A program made the position numbers and the translations under genes. Source: JACVRW01 sp963734025 (lineage in GTDB: Bacteria > Actinomycetota > Thermoleophilia > Solirubrobacterales > Thermoleophilaceae). From it: a stretch of DNA of 64,000 bases. The stretch is taken from assembly GCA_963734025.1 (NCBI GenBank), contig CAVTFR010000005.1, forward strand, positions 248,001-312,000, read 5' to 3'. This document shows positions 1-7,739 of this stretch, in pieces; positions within the stretch are counted from its first letter, which is position 1; each line of letters starts with the position of its first letter. The notes beneath the pieces were generated by a model. That model ran no database searches. It saw nothing but the letters and a program-made list of their open reading frames with translations, and was not told the origin of the DNA.

Positions 1-1054
1 CAAGCTCGGCGCCGCCGAGCCGCTCGGCCTTGAGCCGCAGGGCATCCGCGTCCATCGGGTTGCCCGGCGAGCCGAGCGCCGCCTTCACGCGGGCGATCTC
101 CCCGCCGCCGTCGTCGCGGAGGACGAACTCGGACTCGAGCAGCGCATCGTCGGTCAACACCTCGATGAGGCGCGCCCGCTCGACGACGGCGGGGTCGACC
201 GCCTGGAAGCTCTCGACGCGCGGCGGGCCTTGCAGCAGCGTGTAGGCCGTCAGGTAGGGGATCGAGAACTTGGCCTGGAGCCCGTCCGCCGGCTCGGGCC
301 CGTGCGCCGCGGCCTGCAGCGAGACCGGATGCACCATCACGCTCATGCGCTCCGGCCCGCGCTCACGGATCCCCGCGGCTGCCTCGATCGCGCCGTGCGT
401 CTGCAGGCAGCAGGGCCAGGCCTTGATCCAGTTCTCCTCGACGGCGAGCCGGGCCGGATCGGGCTCGTCGAAAGTGCCGCCGGTGGCCTGCTCCCAGCCG
501 CGCGCAGCCGGCTCCAGCGGGACGCGTGCCCCCGCGGCCGCGAGCCGGGCCGCCTCGACGCCCGACGACGCGGCGAGGCCCACCTGCAGCGACTTGCCGT
601 GTGAGCCGAACGCCGCTCGCAGCCCGCTCGCGCGGAGCAGCGAGATGGCGACCGCGTCCTCGCGCGGCGCGCCAAGGAGCCCCGCGGCGGCGACGGCGGC
701 GCCGACCCCGCCGCAGAGGGCCGTCGGGTGCCAATGCCGGTCGTAGAGGGCGGGGTGACCGGCGCGGGCGAGCGCGCCCATCGCCTCGAAGCCGGCCGCG
801 TAGGCGTCCAGCGCCGCAGCGGCGTCGAGCCCGAGCTCGGCGGCGACAACGAGCGCGGCGGGCGCCGTCGGGGCGCTCAGGTGCGCGATGCCGGGCAGGT
901 AGGTGTCGTCGAAGTCGAGGACGTGGCCGGCGGTGCCGGCCGAGACCACGCGGTCGCCGATCGCGCCCGCCGCCCGCGCCGCGGGCTCGTCGCGCCCTCC
1001 GGCTGCGCATGCGAGCCAGTCGAGCAGCGCGGTGCGGTAGCGCTCCTCGCTCAC
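1..1054 (-). CDS. MmgE/PrpD family protein (partial, 3' end off window)
   Basis: Related to 2-methylcitrate dehydratase (PrpD) and MmgE, which dehydrate small tricarboxylic acids; the substrate here cannot be told. The frame reads from a GTG at 1054 (VSEERYRTALLDWLACAAGG) through the left edge, giving about 351 residues. The family signature is visible: HVLDFDDTY at residues 44-52 followed by AHLSAPTAPAA, and a later GVGAAVAAAGLLG helix. The GTG overlaps the stop of the NYN gene by four bases (GTGA), so the two are probably translationally coupled. The C-terminus is missing only because the window ends. Confidence 0.85.
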   Translation of the reverse strand, partial: MSEERYRTALLDWLACAAGGRDEPAARAAGAIGDRVVSAGTAGHVLDFDDTYLPGIAHLSAPTAPAALVVAAELGLDAAAALDAYAAGFEAMGALARAGHPALYDRHWHPTALCGGVGAAVAAAGLLGAPREDAVAISLLRASGLRAAFGSHGKSLQVGLAASSGVEAARLAAAGARVPLEPAARGWEQATGGTFDEPDPARLAVEENWIKAWPCCLQTHGAIEAAAGIRERGPERMSVMVHPVSLQAAAHGPEPADGLQAKFSIPYLTAYTLLQGPPRVESFQAVDPAVVERARLIEVLTDDALLESEFVLRDDGGGEIARVKAALGSPGNPMDADALRLKAERLGGAEL

Positions 1055-1425
1055 CCGTCGAGCCTCCTGCGGAACTCGGCGGCGCCGACGACCGCCGCGC
1101 CCGCATCGCGGACGCGCCCGGCCAGCGTGCGATCGGAGGTCACGACGGTCAGCTCACCGGGCTCCGGGTCACGCTCCACCAGGGCGGCGATGTCGTCGTC
1201 CGCGGCGTTCGGGCCGCGCCTCCTGGCGAACTCGACGGTCACACCGGTGGGCGCCTCGAGCTCAAAGGGGCGGCCGTCGAAGACGACGGTCAGCTCGTCC
1301 CCGCTCGCGCGCGCGAACTGCCCGAGCTCCTCGCTCAGCGCCCGCATGGCGCCGGGACGGTCACGCCACCAGCCGGTCGGGCGTGAGCCGATCACGTTCA
1401 TGCCGTCGACCAGCCAGCGCGCCAT
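1051..1425 (-). CDS. NYN domain (YacP-like, PIN-fold) protein
   Basis: A 124-residue single-domain protein of the NYN/PIN-like nuclease fold. Conserved acidic positions are visible: VDGMNVIG at residues 6-13 (D7, N10), VVFDGRP near 47-53, the ADDDIA cluster at 75-80 and TSDRTL at 96-101. Related proteins such as YacP act on RNA, sometimes with ribosomal RNA processing; the target here is unknown. The ATG at 1425 lies 7 bases after the stop of the small membrane protein gene, and its own stop overlaps the PrpD start, suggesting a three-gene operon read leftward. Confidence 0.85.
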   Translation of the reverse strand: MARWLVDGMNVIGSRPTGWWRDRPGAMRALSEELGQFARASGDELTVVFDGRPFELEAPTGVTVEFARRRGPNAADDDIAALVERDPEPGELTVVTSDRTLAGRVRDAGAAVVGAAEFRRRLDG

Positions 1426-1432
1426 GAGCGGC

Positions 1433-1609
1433 TCAGCCCCGGCGGCGGATGTACAGGACGATCACGGCCACCAGCAGCAGGCCGGCGACGATCTGTGCGG
1501 CCAGCGTCGTCCCGGTGCTCGAGTCCTCCGTGGCGTTGCGGATGTAACCGAACATGACCGATGCGCCGAAGAAGACGACCAGCGTCCAGAGCACTGTGTT
1601 GCGCGACAC
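1433..1609 (-). CDS. small two-helix membrane protein
   Basis: I chose the GTG at 1609 (VSRNTVLWTLVV), giving 58 residues with two hydrophobic segments, about residues 6-22 and 36-53, and a basic YIRRRG end. The frame stays open upstream to 1801, but that part is translation of the palindromic repeat (repeated GARGARPRIASAG-like peptide) and looks non-coding. No family recognised. It probably starts the operon with the NYN and PrpD genes. Function unknown. Confidence 0.55.
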   Translation of the reverse strand: MSRNTVLWTLVVFFGASVMFGYIRNATEDSSTGTTLAAQIVAGLLLVAVIVLYIRRRG

Positions 1610-1627
1610 GCCGGCGGACGATATCCA

Positions 1628-1735
1628 CCGGGGGGCTCGCGCCCCCCGGGCCCCCGGCGGCACCTGGCCGGCCGAGGCGATCCGGGGGCGCGCGCCCCGG
1701 GCCCCGGCGGCACCTGGCAGGCCGGGGCGATCCGG
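1628..1735. repeat. two tandem ~53-bp palindromic repeat units
   Basis: Two copies of a unit stand head to tail. Each begins with a G/C hairpin: a perfect 9-bp inverted repeat at 1628-1636/1641-1649 (loop TCGC) and a 6-bp one at 1682-1687/1695-1700. Each hairpin is followed by a nearly identical tail running through CCGGCGGCACCTGGC and GGCGATCCGG (copy 1 to 1685, copy 2 to 1735). The array fills the divergent intergenic region between the small membrane protein and the EamA gene. It resembles a REP-type intergenic element. No coding role is likely. Confidence 0.7.
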
Positions 1736-1754
1736 CTGGGTAGTCTCGGTCGCC

Positions 1755-2657
1755 GTGAGCGATCGACCGGTCCTCGCCGGCGCCCTCGGCGCGCTGGTCA
1801 TCGCCTTCTCCGCGATTCTCGTGAAGCTGGCCGAGGTATCGCCCTCGACCGCCGCCTTCTTCCGCTGCTTCTACGCGCTGCCGCTGCTTGCCCTCCTCGC
1901 CTGGCGCGAGCACGAGCGCTACGGCGGGCGTTCGCGGCGTGACCACCTGCTCGGCTTCGTCGCCGGCGCGCTGTTCGCCGCGAACCTGATCTTCTGGCAT
2001 CACGCAATCGAGGCGGTGGGCGCCGGGCTCTCGACCGTGCTCGGCAACGTCCAGGTGGTCTTCGTGGCGCTGCTCGCCTGGGCCGCGCTCGGCGAGCGGC
2101 CCGACAACCGCTCGCTCGTGGCGGTTCCCGTCGTGTTCGGCGGCGTGGTGCTGATCTCGGGCGTGATCGGCTCGGGCGCCTACGGCGACGACCCGCAGCT
2201 GGGCGTCGCCTTCGGACTAGCCAACGCGGTCATGTACGCGCTCTTCCTGCTGATCCTGCGCAACATAAACGCCGACATCCGCCGCCCTGCGGGGCCGCTC
2301 TTCGACGCCACGCTCAGCTCGGCGCTGTTTGCGGCGCTCGGCGGCCTCGCCGTCGGGGACATCGACTTCCTGCCCGGCGTCGAGTCGCAGCTCTGGCTGC
2401 TGCTGCTGGCGCTGTCCTCACAGGTGCTCGGCTGGTTGCTGATCTCGACCTCACTGCCGCGCCTGCCGGCAGTGCTCACCTCGATCGTGCTGATGCTGCA
2501 GCCGGTCGGGACGATGCTGCTCGGGATGCTGATCTTCTCCGAGTCGCCCTCGGCGCTGCAGCTGGCCGGCGTGGTCGTCGTGCTCGCCGGCGTCGGCTTC
2601 GCGGCGACGGCGCCCGCTCAGCTCACCTCGCGAAGGCGCCCCGTCTCGACCTCGTAG
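1755..2657 (+). CDS. EamA/DMT-family transporter
   Basis: A 300-residue integral membrane protein of the drug/metabolite transporter superfamily, with about ten hydrophobic helices in two EamA halves. The first half has FRCFYALPLLALLAW and the EAVGAGLSTVLGNVQVVFVALLAW stretch; the second ends with LPAVLTSIVLMLQPVGTMLLGMLIFSE and AGVVVVLAGVGF. Both match the PVxA-like helix pairs of the family. The GTG at 1755 (VSDRPVLAGALGALVIAF) is chosen because upstream codons fall in the repeat array. It overlaps the carbonic anhydrase gene tail-to-tail by 40 bases. The substrate is unknown. Confidence 0.88.
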   Translation: MSDRPVLAGALGALVIAFSAILVKLAEVSPSTAAFFRCFYALPLLALLAWREHERYGGRSRRDHLLGFVAGALFAANLIFWHHAIEAVGAGLSTVLGNVQVVFVALLAWAALGERPDNRSLVAVPVVFGGVVLISGVIGSGAYGDDPQLGVAFGLANAVMYALFLLILRNINADIRRPAGPLFDATLSSALFAALGGLAVGDIDFLPGVESQLWLLLLALSSQVLGWLLISTSLPRLPAVLTSIVLMLQPVGTMLLGMLIFSESPSALQLAGVVVVLAGVGFAATAPAQLTSRRRPVSTS

Positions 2658-3109
2658 ACGAAGCCCCGCACGCTCTCCGTGCGCGGCACGAACGGGCTCT
2701 CCCGGATGCGCTCGATCGAGTCGCGCACGTCCACGTCGAGGTCCTCGAAGGCCTGCGCGTTCCAAGGCGGCCGGCTGCCGGTCTCGCTCTCGAGCCGTGC
2801 GGCGAACTCCTCGTCGCTGAAGGTGAGCATCCCGCAGTCGGTGTGATGGATGATCACGATCTCCTCGGTGCCGAGCAGGTTCTGGGAGATCGCGAGCGAG
2901 CGGAGCGCGTCGTCGGTTACGACGCCGCCCGCGTTGCGGATCACGTGCGCGTCGCCCTCCTCGAGCCCGAGCACGCGGGCCGGGTCGAGGCGCGCGTCCA
3001 TGCAGGCGAGGACAGCCACCTTGCGGCCGGGCGGCAGCGGCAGGTCGCCCTTCTCGAATGAGGCCGCGTAGCCCTCGTTGTTCTGAAGGAAGGTGTCGGT
3101 CTCGCTCAT
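2618..3109 (-). CDS. beta-carbonic anhydrase
   Basis: Catalyses reversible hydration of CO2 to bicarbonate. At 163 residues it is a short beta-class enzyme. Zinc ligands are visible: Cys36 in ACMDARLDP, with the Asp38-Arg40 dyad, and His89/Cys92 in HHTDCG. VIRNAGG at 57-63 is also typical. The start is the ATG at 3109 (MSETDTFLQNNEGYAASF), preceded by a GGGA Shine-Dalgarno-like stretch; the longer open frame upstream is Arg-rich and unlike protein. Convergent with the EamA gene. Confidence 0.92.
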   Translation of the reverse strand: MSETDTFLQNNEGYAASFEKGDLPLPPGRKVAVLACMDARLDPARVLGLEEGDAHVIRNAGGVVTDDALRSLAISQNLLGTEEIVIIHHTDCGMLTFSDEEFAARLESETGSRPPWNAQAFEDLDVDVRDSIERIRESPFVPRTESVRGFVYEVETGRLREVS

Positions 3110-3285
3110 CTCGTCCCTTTCGTCGTCAGGCAGCGGTCCAGCGGCGTCTTCGGACGGCCGCGGGTGGCGCAGGCAGCGCGCCGTTCTCCGCGACCTCGTA
3201 CATACCCACGCGCCGCAGGGCAGGAGAGTACGCGTCCAGCTCACGGCCGGCGTCGCGCCCGCATGGCCCACGCGGTGGATCGGGA

Positions 3286-3786
3286 TCAGCCCGCCGGCGG
3301 CGCCATGGGCGGCGGCAACAGCGCCCCGCTGAAGCAGAAGTCGCGCCCGATCGGCAGCTCGGCATCGAGCGCCCTACGGTACGAGCGCGCGCTCGTCATG
3401 TCCGCGTGATCGCGCTCCCAACGGTCGGGCACGATGCGGGCCACCCAGCCACCGCCGTAGGGCTGCGCGAGCAGCGCGTGCGGCGCTCGCTCGAGCAGGC
3501 CGTTCAGCGCCACAACCGTTCCCGCGACCGGCGAGCCGACCACGACCGTCCGGCCGGAGCGGCCCTGAACGGTGGCGAGCGTCTGACCCTGGTCGACGCG
3601 CTCGACCGCCCAGAACCTCACCTCGGGTGTGAACCAGAGCATCTCGCCGAGCGGCGCAGTCACACCCACCGTCGCCAGGCCGTCCTGCATCAGCGCCCAC
3701 ACGTGACGGGCCGTGAGGTAATGCCGGTCCGAGGGCAGCGCGTAGCGCGCCGAGGCCCCCGCCCGCGTGATCGAGATCTCGGTCAC
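3286..3786 (-). CDS. GcvH-like (lipoyl-domain fold) protein lacking the lipoyl lysine
   Basis: A 166-residue protein resembling the glycine-cleavage H protein: LTARHVWA at residues 24-31, the GLATVGVTAPLGEML strand set, GSPVAGTVVALNGLL at 84-98 and PYGGGWVARI at 109-118 follow the GcvH order. Where GcvH has the ESVKA lipoylation loop, this protein has VQGRSGRT (73-80) with no lysine, so normal lipoyl carriage is unlikely. The C-terminal 45 residues extend beyond GcvH. Start is GTG at 3786. No gcvT or gcvP lies nearby. The interval 3110-3285 between this gene and the carbonic anhydrase holds nothing I recognise. Confidence 0.7.
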   Translation of the reverse strand: MTEISITRAGASARYALPSDRHYLTARHVWALMQDGLATVGVTAPLGEMLWFTPEVRFWAVERVDQGQTLATVQGRSGRTVVVGSPVAGTVVALNGLLERAPHALLAQPYGGGWVARIVPDRWERDHADMTSARSYRRALDAELPIGRDFCFSGALLPPPMAPPAG

Positions 3787-3875
3787 GTATGCGTGCGAGA
3801 CTGCACCGGGCGCCGGACGGAAGCCCGGCAGCCGGACTTGTCAGAAACGAGGCAGTCCCTCCGACTCTCCTTTCA

Positions 3876-4517
3876 TTGGCCACGTTCCGAGAGCTTCCCG
3901 AGCACGGTCTGAGCGGGCTCAGCGATGACGAGCTCATCGACTACCTGCGCTCCGCGCGCGAGGCCGGGCGCCACGAGGCGATGAAGGCGGCCATCGCGGT
4001 GCTCGTGCACGGCTACCACCCCACGCTCATCAACCGCGCGCGGCTGAAGCTGCCCGACGCGGATGTCGAGGACGTCGTGTCCGAAACGCTGCTGAGCGCG
4101 ATCGCATCCGCCTTCGACGGCAAGTCGGTCGGCGAGTTCAGGAGCTGGATGCACACGATCCTCTCGCGCCGGATCGCCGACTACCACGACGACAGGAGCC
4201 GCAAGCCGAAGACGGCGCCCCTGCCGAACGAGCACCAGGGCGAGGAGGCGATCTGGGGGAGGGAGCCGAGCGAGCCCCCGGAGGGCGACGCCCTGCACGC
4301 GCGCGACTGCCTCGGGCTGGCCTATGGGGAGCTCGAGAACGGCGCCCACCGGAATGTGATCGACCTGTATGTGCTCGGCCCGCACAGCGCCGCCGAGACG
4401 GCGGGGCTCGTCGGCAACGGCATGACGGAGGCCAACGTGCACCAGATCTCGTCGCGCTTCCAGAGGCGCGTCCTGAAGCTCCTCGAAGAGGGCAGCGATA
4501 CTGCGGGTGAGCCATGA
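3876..4517 (+). CDS. sigma-70 family (ECF-like) RNA polymerase sigma factor
   Basis: Probable alternative sigma factor. Region 2 is visible as DADVEDVVSETLLSAIASAF then FRSWMHTILSRRIADYHDD; region 4 is NVIDLYVLGPHSAAETAGLVG with a recognition-helix segment EANVHQISSRFQRRV. The open frame begins at ATG 3789, but that start is two bases from the divergent GcvH-like start and the first 29 codons use codons rare here (AGA, CTT, TCA), so I prefer TTG 3876 (213 residues); the start is uncertain. Its stop overlaps the next gene by ATGA. It opens a sigma / HTH / small protein / peptidase group. Confidence 0.75.
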   Translation: MATFRELPEHGLSGLSDDELIDYLRSAREAGRHEAMKAAIAVLVHGYHPTLINRARLKLPDADVEDVVSETLLSAIASAFDGKSVGEFRSWMHTILSRRIADYHDDRSRKPKTAPLPNEHQGEEAIWGREPSEPPEGDALHARDCLGLAYGELENGAHRNVIDLYVLGPHSAAETAGLVGNGMTEANVHQISSRFQRRVLKLLEEGSDTAGEP

Positions 4518-5155
4518 CGAACGTCGAGCGACTGCTCTCGGAGTACAAGCAGGCGGACCGCGAGGACCCCGCCGGCGCCGACCCTCGGCCCTATCTGGAG
4601 CGCGTGGCGGGAAGCGAGCGTGAGCTGCTCGCCGGGCTGATCGACGCGTACCTCGAGCGCGCGCCGCGGCGCGAGTTCGACGCCGGCGCGTTCCAGGCCT
4701 CGCCCGCCGCCGCGATCGCCGAGGGGGTGCAGCGCTCGCTCGCCGGCGAGAGCGGTATCTGGCCGGCCCTGCTGCCACGGCTGCGCCACCGCTCCGAGCT
4801 CCGGCGCGCCGAGCTCGTCGACCAGCTCGCCGCCAGGCTCGGCGCGCAGTCGCAGGAGCCCAAGGTCGGCGAGTACTACCACCGCATGGAGCAGGGCCTG
4901 CTGCCCGCGGCGGGCGTCTCCGACACCGTGCTCGAGGCGCTCGGCAGGATCGTCGGCTGGAGCGCCGAGGCGCTCCGCAAGGCGGGCGAGATGCCGGCCC
5001 CCGGCCCGCCCAGGAGCGACGCGGGCGCCGTGTTCGCGCGCACCAACCGCGGAGCCGCCACGGCTCCCGGGCCCGAGGCGCCGGACCGGGCGCCCGCCGC
5101 CGAGGAATGGGACGAGGTCGATCGGCTCTTCCGCGGCGCGCCGCCGTCAGCTTGA
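4514..5155 (+). CDS. XRE-like helix-turn-helix protein coupled to the sigma factor
   Basis: 213 residues, family not recognised with certainty. Residues about 94-157 read like an XRE-type helix-turn-helix: a first helix RRAELVDQLAARLGA, then KVGEYYHRMEQGLLP matching the recognition-helix YxxxxExG pattern, then a VLEALGRIVGWSAEAL segment matching the usual alALgvs ending. The N-terminus (MTNVERLLSEYKQADRED) is helical and charged, the C-terminus Pro/Ala rich. It starts inside the sigma gene stop (ATGA). With an ImmA/IrrE peptidase downstream, it is a candidate substrate or repressor in the manner of ImmR or DdrO; this is inference. Confidence 0.65.
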   Translation: MTNVERLLSEYKQADREDPAGADPRPYLERVAGSERELLAGLIDAYLERAPRREFDAGAFQASPAAAIAEGVQRSLAGESGIWPALLPRLRHRSELRRAELVDQLAARLGAQSQEPKVGEYYHRMEQGLLPAAGVSDTVLEALGRIVGWSAEALRKAGEMPAPGPPRSDAGAVFARTNRGAATAPGPEAPDRAPAAEEWDEVDRLFRGAPPSA

Positions 5156-5179
5156 CGCGAGCGCGGCGACCACATCCCC

Positions 5180-5386
5180 ATGCACGAACTGCTCGCCCTG
5201 TACAGGGCCGCCCTGCGCTCCGGGGACCGGCGGCTCGCGGCGGCGCTGACCCGCGTCCTGCGAGCCGACCGCCAGCTCCGCGAGCGGGCCGACGTCGATC
5301 TGCAGGAGCTGCCGCGCTCGCCCCCACGCCCGTCCGCGGCGGGCGAGCGCGTCGTGCGAGCGGTGCTGCGCCGCCTCCGGCCGTAG
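5180..5386 (+). CDS. small basic protein, unknown
   Basis: A 68-residue frame (MHELLALYRAALRSGDRRLA) between the HTH gene and the peptidase gene. It is Arg/Leu rich and predicted helical, with no recognised domain. Spacing (24 bases after the HTH gene, 33 before the peptidase) and the clear ATG support a real gene, but length and composition leave room for chance. Confidence 0.45.
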   Translation: MHELLALYRAALRSGDRRLAAALTRVLRADRQLRERADVDLQELPRSPPRPSAAGERVVRAVLRRLRP

Positions 5387-5419
5387 CCGCGCCGGCTCTC
5401 GCCTACGATCGAGGGCCTC

Positions 5420-5974
5420 ATGCAGTCTGAGATCGAGCAGCGGGCGGAGGACGTGCTGGCCGCCGTCCCCGACTGGCTCTGGAACGGGCAGACGCTGCCC
5501 GTGCCCGTCGACGACATCGCCGATTCGTGCTTCGGGCTCTGGGTGCGCGAGGTAGAGGACCTGCGCAGCGCGCCCGGCGTGCCGGAGATCGAGGAGACGC
5601 GCGGCCTGTCCGGGCTACTGCTCCCCTCGATCGGCGAGATCTGGGTGAGCGCGCCGGAGGCCCGCGAGTGGCCCGGCCGCCGCCGCTTCACGATCTCGCA
5701 TGAGCTCGGCCACTGGTGCCTGCACCGAACCGATGGCGCCGTCTGGTGCCGCAAGCACGCCGTCGACCCGCCCGACGGCGACGCGTCCACTCCGCGCCGC
5801 CCGCGCGCCGAGGCGGAGGCGGACGAGTTCGCCGCCGCCCTGCTCATGCCCGCCAGGCTGATCCGCCGGCAGTACGAGCGCATCGGCGCGCGCCCGGACC
5901 GCTTCGAGAAGCTCTGCAACGCCTTCGGCGCATCGGGCGCGGCCATGAGCCGGCGGCTCCGGCGCGTGATCTGA
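5420..5974 (+). CDS. ImmA/IrrE family metallopeptidase
   Basis: A 184-residue zinc peptidase of the ImmA/IrrE family. The zinc motif is ISHELGHWCLH at 92-102 (His94, Glu95, His98), followed by the family's second helix EAEADEFAAALLMPARLIRR at 131-150, which supplies the third ligand. Family members cleave helix-turn-helix repressors (ImmR, DdrO) to switch on stress or mobile-element genes. Position behind a sigma factor and an HTH-like protein suggests a local substrate. Start at ATG 5420. Confidence 0.9.
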   Translation: MQSEIEQRAEDVLAAVPDWLWNGQTLPVPVDDIADSCFGLWVREVEDLRSAPGVPEIEETRGLSGLLLPSIGEIWVSAPEAREWPGRRRFTISHELGHWCLHRTDGAVWCRKHAVDPPDGDASTPRRPRAEAEADEFAAALLMPARLIRRQYERIGARPDRFEKLCNAFGASGAAMSRRLRRVI

Positions 5975-5989
5975 GCCGCAGGGCGCCGG

Positions 5990-7372
5990 TTGCGACGCTC
6001 GCTCCTCCTCTGGCTGCTGGTGTTCGGCGCCTACACCGCGACCATCGGGTTGAACGCGTTTGGCGCCTCCGAGTACGCGGGCGCCGAGCCGCACCACCTG
6101 CTCACGGCCGAATCGATCGCGCGTGACGGCGACTTCGACCTCCGCAACCAGTACGCGGCGCGCGCGTACGAGGACTTCTATCCGTACGAGCTGCGCGCCG
6201 AGGGGCGCGCAACCGAGGGGCGCCTGCACGAGCCCTTCGGAATCGGCTTCGGCGTATTCATCACGCCGGCGTACGCGCTCGGCGGCGCGAAGGCAGTCGA
6301 GCTCTTCCTGGCTGCGGTGGCGGCGCTTGCGGTGGCGCTGGCCTACCGGCTCGCTCTGCGCGTGGCGCCGGACCCATGGGCGCTCGGGGCCGCGGCGGCC
6401 GTCGGACTGTCGCCGCCGCTGCTCGCCTACGGCAGCGCCGTGTATCCCGAGCCGGCCGCGGCGGCCGCCCTGGCGGGAGCGACGCTGCTCGCGGTGCGGC
6501 TGGACGGCCGCGCGGGCAGGCGCGACGCGATCACCTGCTTCGCGCTGCTCGGCGCGCTGCCGTGGCTCGGGCTCAGGTTCACGGCCGCCGGCGTGCTCGT
6601 CGGCTACGTGGCGGCGCGCGCGGTCTGGCGCGCGCGCCGGCGCACGCTCGCCGTCGGCAGCGTCGAGGTCGCGCTGTTCAGCCTCGCGCTCTACGTCGGG
6701 TTGAACGAGGCGCTGTTCGGGGGCCCCACCCCCTACGCCGCCCTCGATCCCGGCGACAGCGCCACCGGGACCTCGTCGCCCGGCGGCTACCTCGAGCGCA
6801 GCTACCGGCTCGTCGCCCTGTTCCTCGATCGCGACTTCGGGCTGCTGCGCTGGGCGCCCGTCCTCCTGCTCGCCTTCGCCGGCCTGTGGTGGCTATGGCG
6901 CGCGCACCGCGACCGGCTCGCCAAGGCAGTCCCGCAGCTGCGCGAGGTCGAGCTCACGGCGGGGCTGTGCGCGGGGGTCGTCGGCGTCCAGCTGCTCGTG
7001 GCCGCGTTCCTCGCTCCCACGATGTTCGGCTTCTGGTTTCCGTCCCGTCAGCTCGTCGCCGCGCTGCCGCTCGCGATCCCGCTCGTCGCCTGGGGGCTCC
7101 GCCACGCGCCGCGCGTGGGCAGCGCGCTCGCGGCTCTCACGCTGGCCGCGTCCGTTTGGCTCTACGTCGACGTGCGCTGGGGCGGCGGCTCGCTGGTGGA
7201 CGACCCTCCCGATACGCCCTTTGGCCCACTCACCGGCGCGCTGCCGCGCTTCGGCGCGGGCGACGACTGGCCGTACTGGCTCGCGGGCGCGCTCGGTGCG
7301 GCGCTCGCGGCGCTCGTCCTGATCGAGCTGATGTCGTCGCGCTGGCAGACTGTGCGCCATGGCGGACGCTGA
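5990..7372 (+). CDS. polytopic membrane protein (GT-C-like, unknown)
   Basis: A 460-residue integral membrane protein from a TTG start, with about ten hydrophobic segments. The early loop after the first helix (EYAGAEPHHLLTAESIARDGDFDLRNQY) contains acidic and His residues in a position like the first periplasmic loop of GT-C glycosyltransferases, and similar actinobacterial proteins are often labelled glycosyltransferase or hypothetical. I cannot assign a substrate. Its last 14 bases overlap the MmcQ-like gene. It follows the peptidase by 15 bases but need not be functionally linked. Confidence 0.7.
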   Translation: MRRSLLLWLLVFGAYTATIGLNAFGASEYAGAEPHHLLTAESIARDGDFDLRNQYAARAYEDFYPYELRAEGRATEGRLHEPFGIGFGVFITPAYALGGAKAVELFLAAVAALAVALAYRLALRVAPDPWALGAAAAVGLSPPLLAYGSAVYPEPAAAAALAGATLLAVRLDGRAGRRDAITCFALLGALPWLGLRFTAAGVLVGYVAARAVWRARRRTLAVGSVEVALFSLALYVGLNEALFGGPTPYAALDPGDSATGTSSPGGYLERSYRLVALFLDRDFGLLRWAPVLLLAFAGLWWLWRAHRDRLAKAVPQLREVELTAGLCAGVVGVQLLVAAFLAPTMFGFWFPSRQLVAALPLAIPLVAWGLRHAPRVGSALAALTLAASVWLYVDVRWGGGSLVDDPPDTPFGPLTGALPRFGAGDDWPYWLAGALGAALAALVLIELMSSRWQTVRHGGR

Positions 7373-7700
7373 CACGGCACGCAGGCTCGCCGAGGGTCTC
7401 CCCGGCGTGGAGGAGGGCGCCTCGTACGGGACGCCCTCCTGGAAGGTGCGCGGAAAGTTCTTCGCGCGCCTGCGCGACGACGACACCGTGCTCGTCGCCA
7501 AGGTCGAGAAGGGCGAGAAGCGGCTGCTCATGGAGGCCGAGCCGGAGATCTTCTTCGAGACGCCGCACTACCAGGGCTACGGGTACATGCTGGTGCGGCT
7601 CGCGAACATCGACGAGGACGAGCTGGCCGAGGTGGTCGAGGACGCCTGGCGGCTCGCCGCGCCCAAGACGCTCGTCAAGGAGCGCGACCAGGCGGCGTAG
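7359..7700 (+). CDS. MmcQ/YjbR (DUF419) family protein
   Basis: A 113-residue protein of the MmcQ/YjbR family, which has a CyaY-like fold and is often called DNA-binding without proven function. Typical features are the GVEEGASYGTPSWKVRGKFFARL N-terminal part (residues 16-38), ETPHYQGYGYMLVRL near 67-81, and the C-terminal helix AEVVEDAWRLAAPKTL. ATG at 7359 sits inside the previous gene's end. Confidence 0.88.
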   Translation: MADADTARRLAEGLPGVEEGASYGTPSWKVRGKFFARLRDDDTVLVAKVEKGEKRLLMEAEPEIFFETPHYQGYGYMLVRLANIDEDELAEVVEDAWRLAAPKTLVKERDQAA

Positions 7701-7739
7701 CTGTCGCCGGCGGGGAATATTCTGGCCTCCGATCCGTCC

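Noticed and set aside
1433..1801. 122-codon minus-strand frame extending through the palindromic repeat
   Set aside because: The upstream half merely translates the repeat units; only the part from GTG 1609 looks like protein.
3789..3875. N-terminal extension of the sigma factor from ATG 3789
   Set aside because: Uses codons rare in the neighbours (AGA, CTT, TCA), would leave no room for a promoter beside the divergent gene, and adds nothing resembling a sigma domain.
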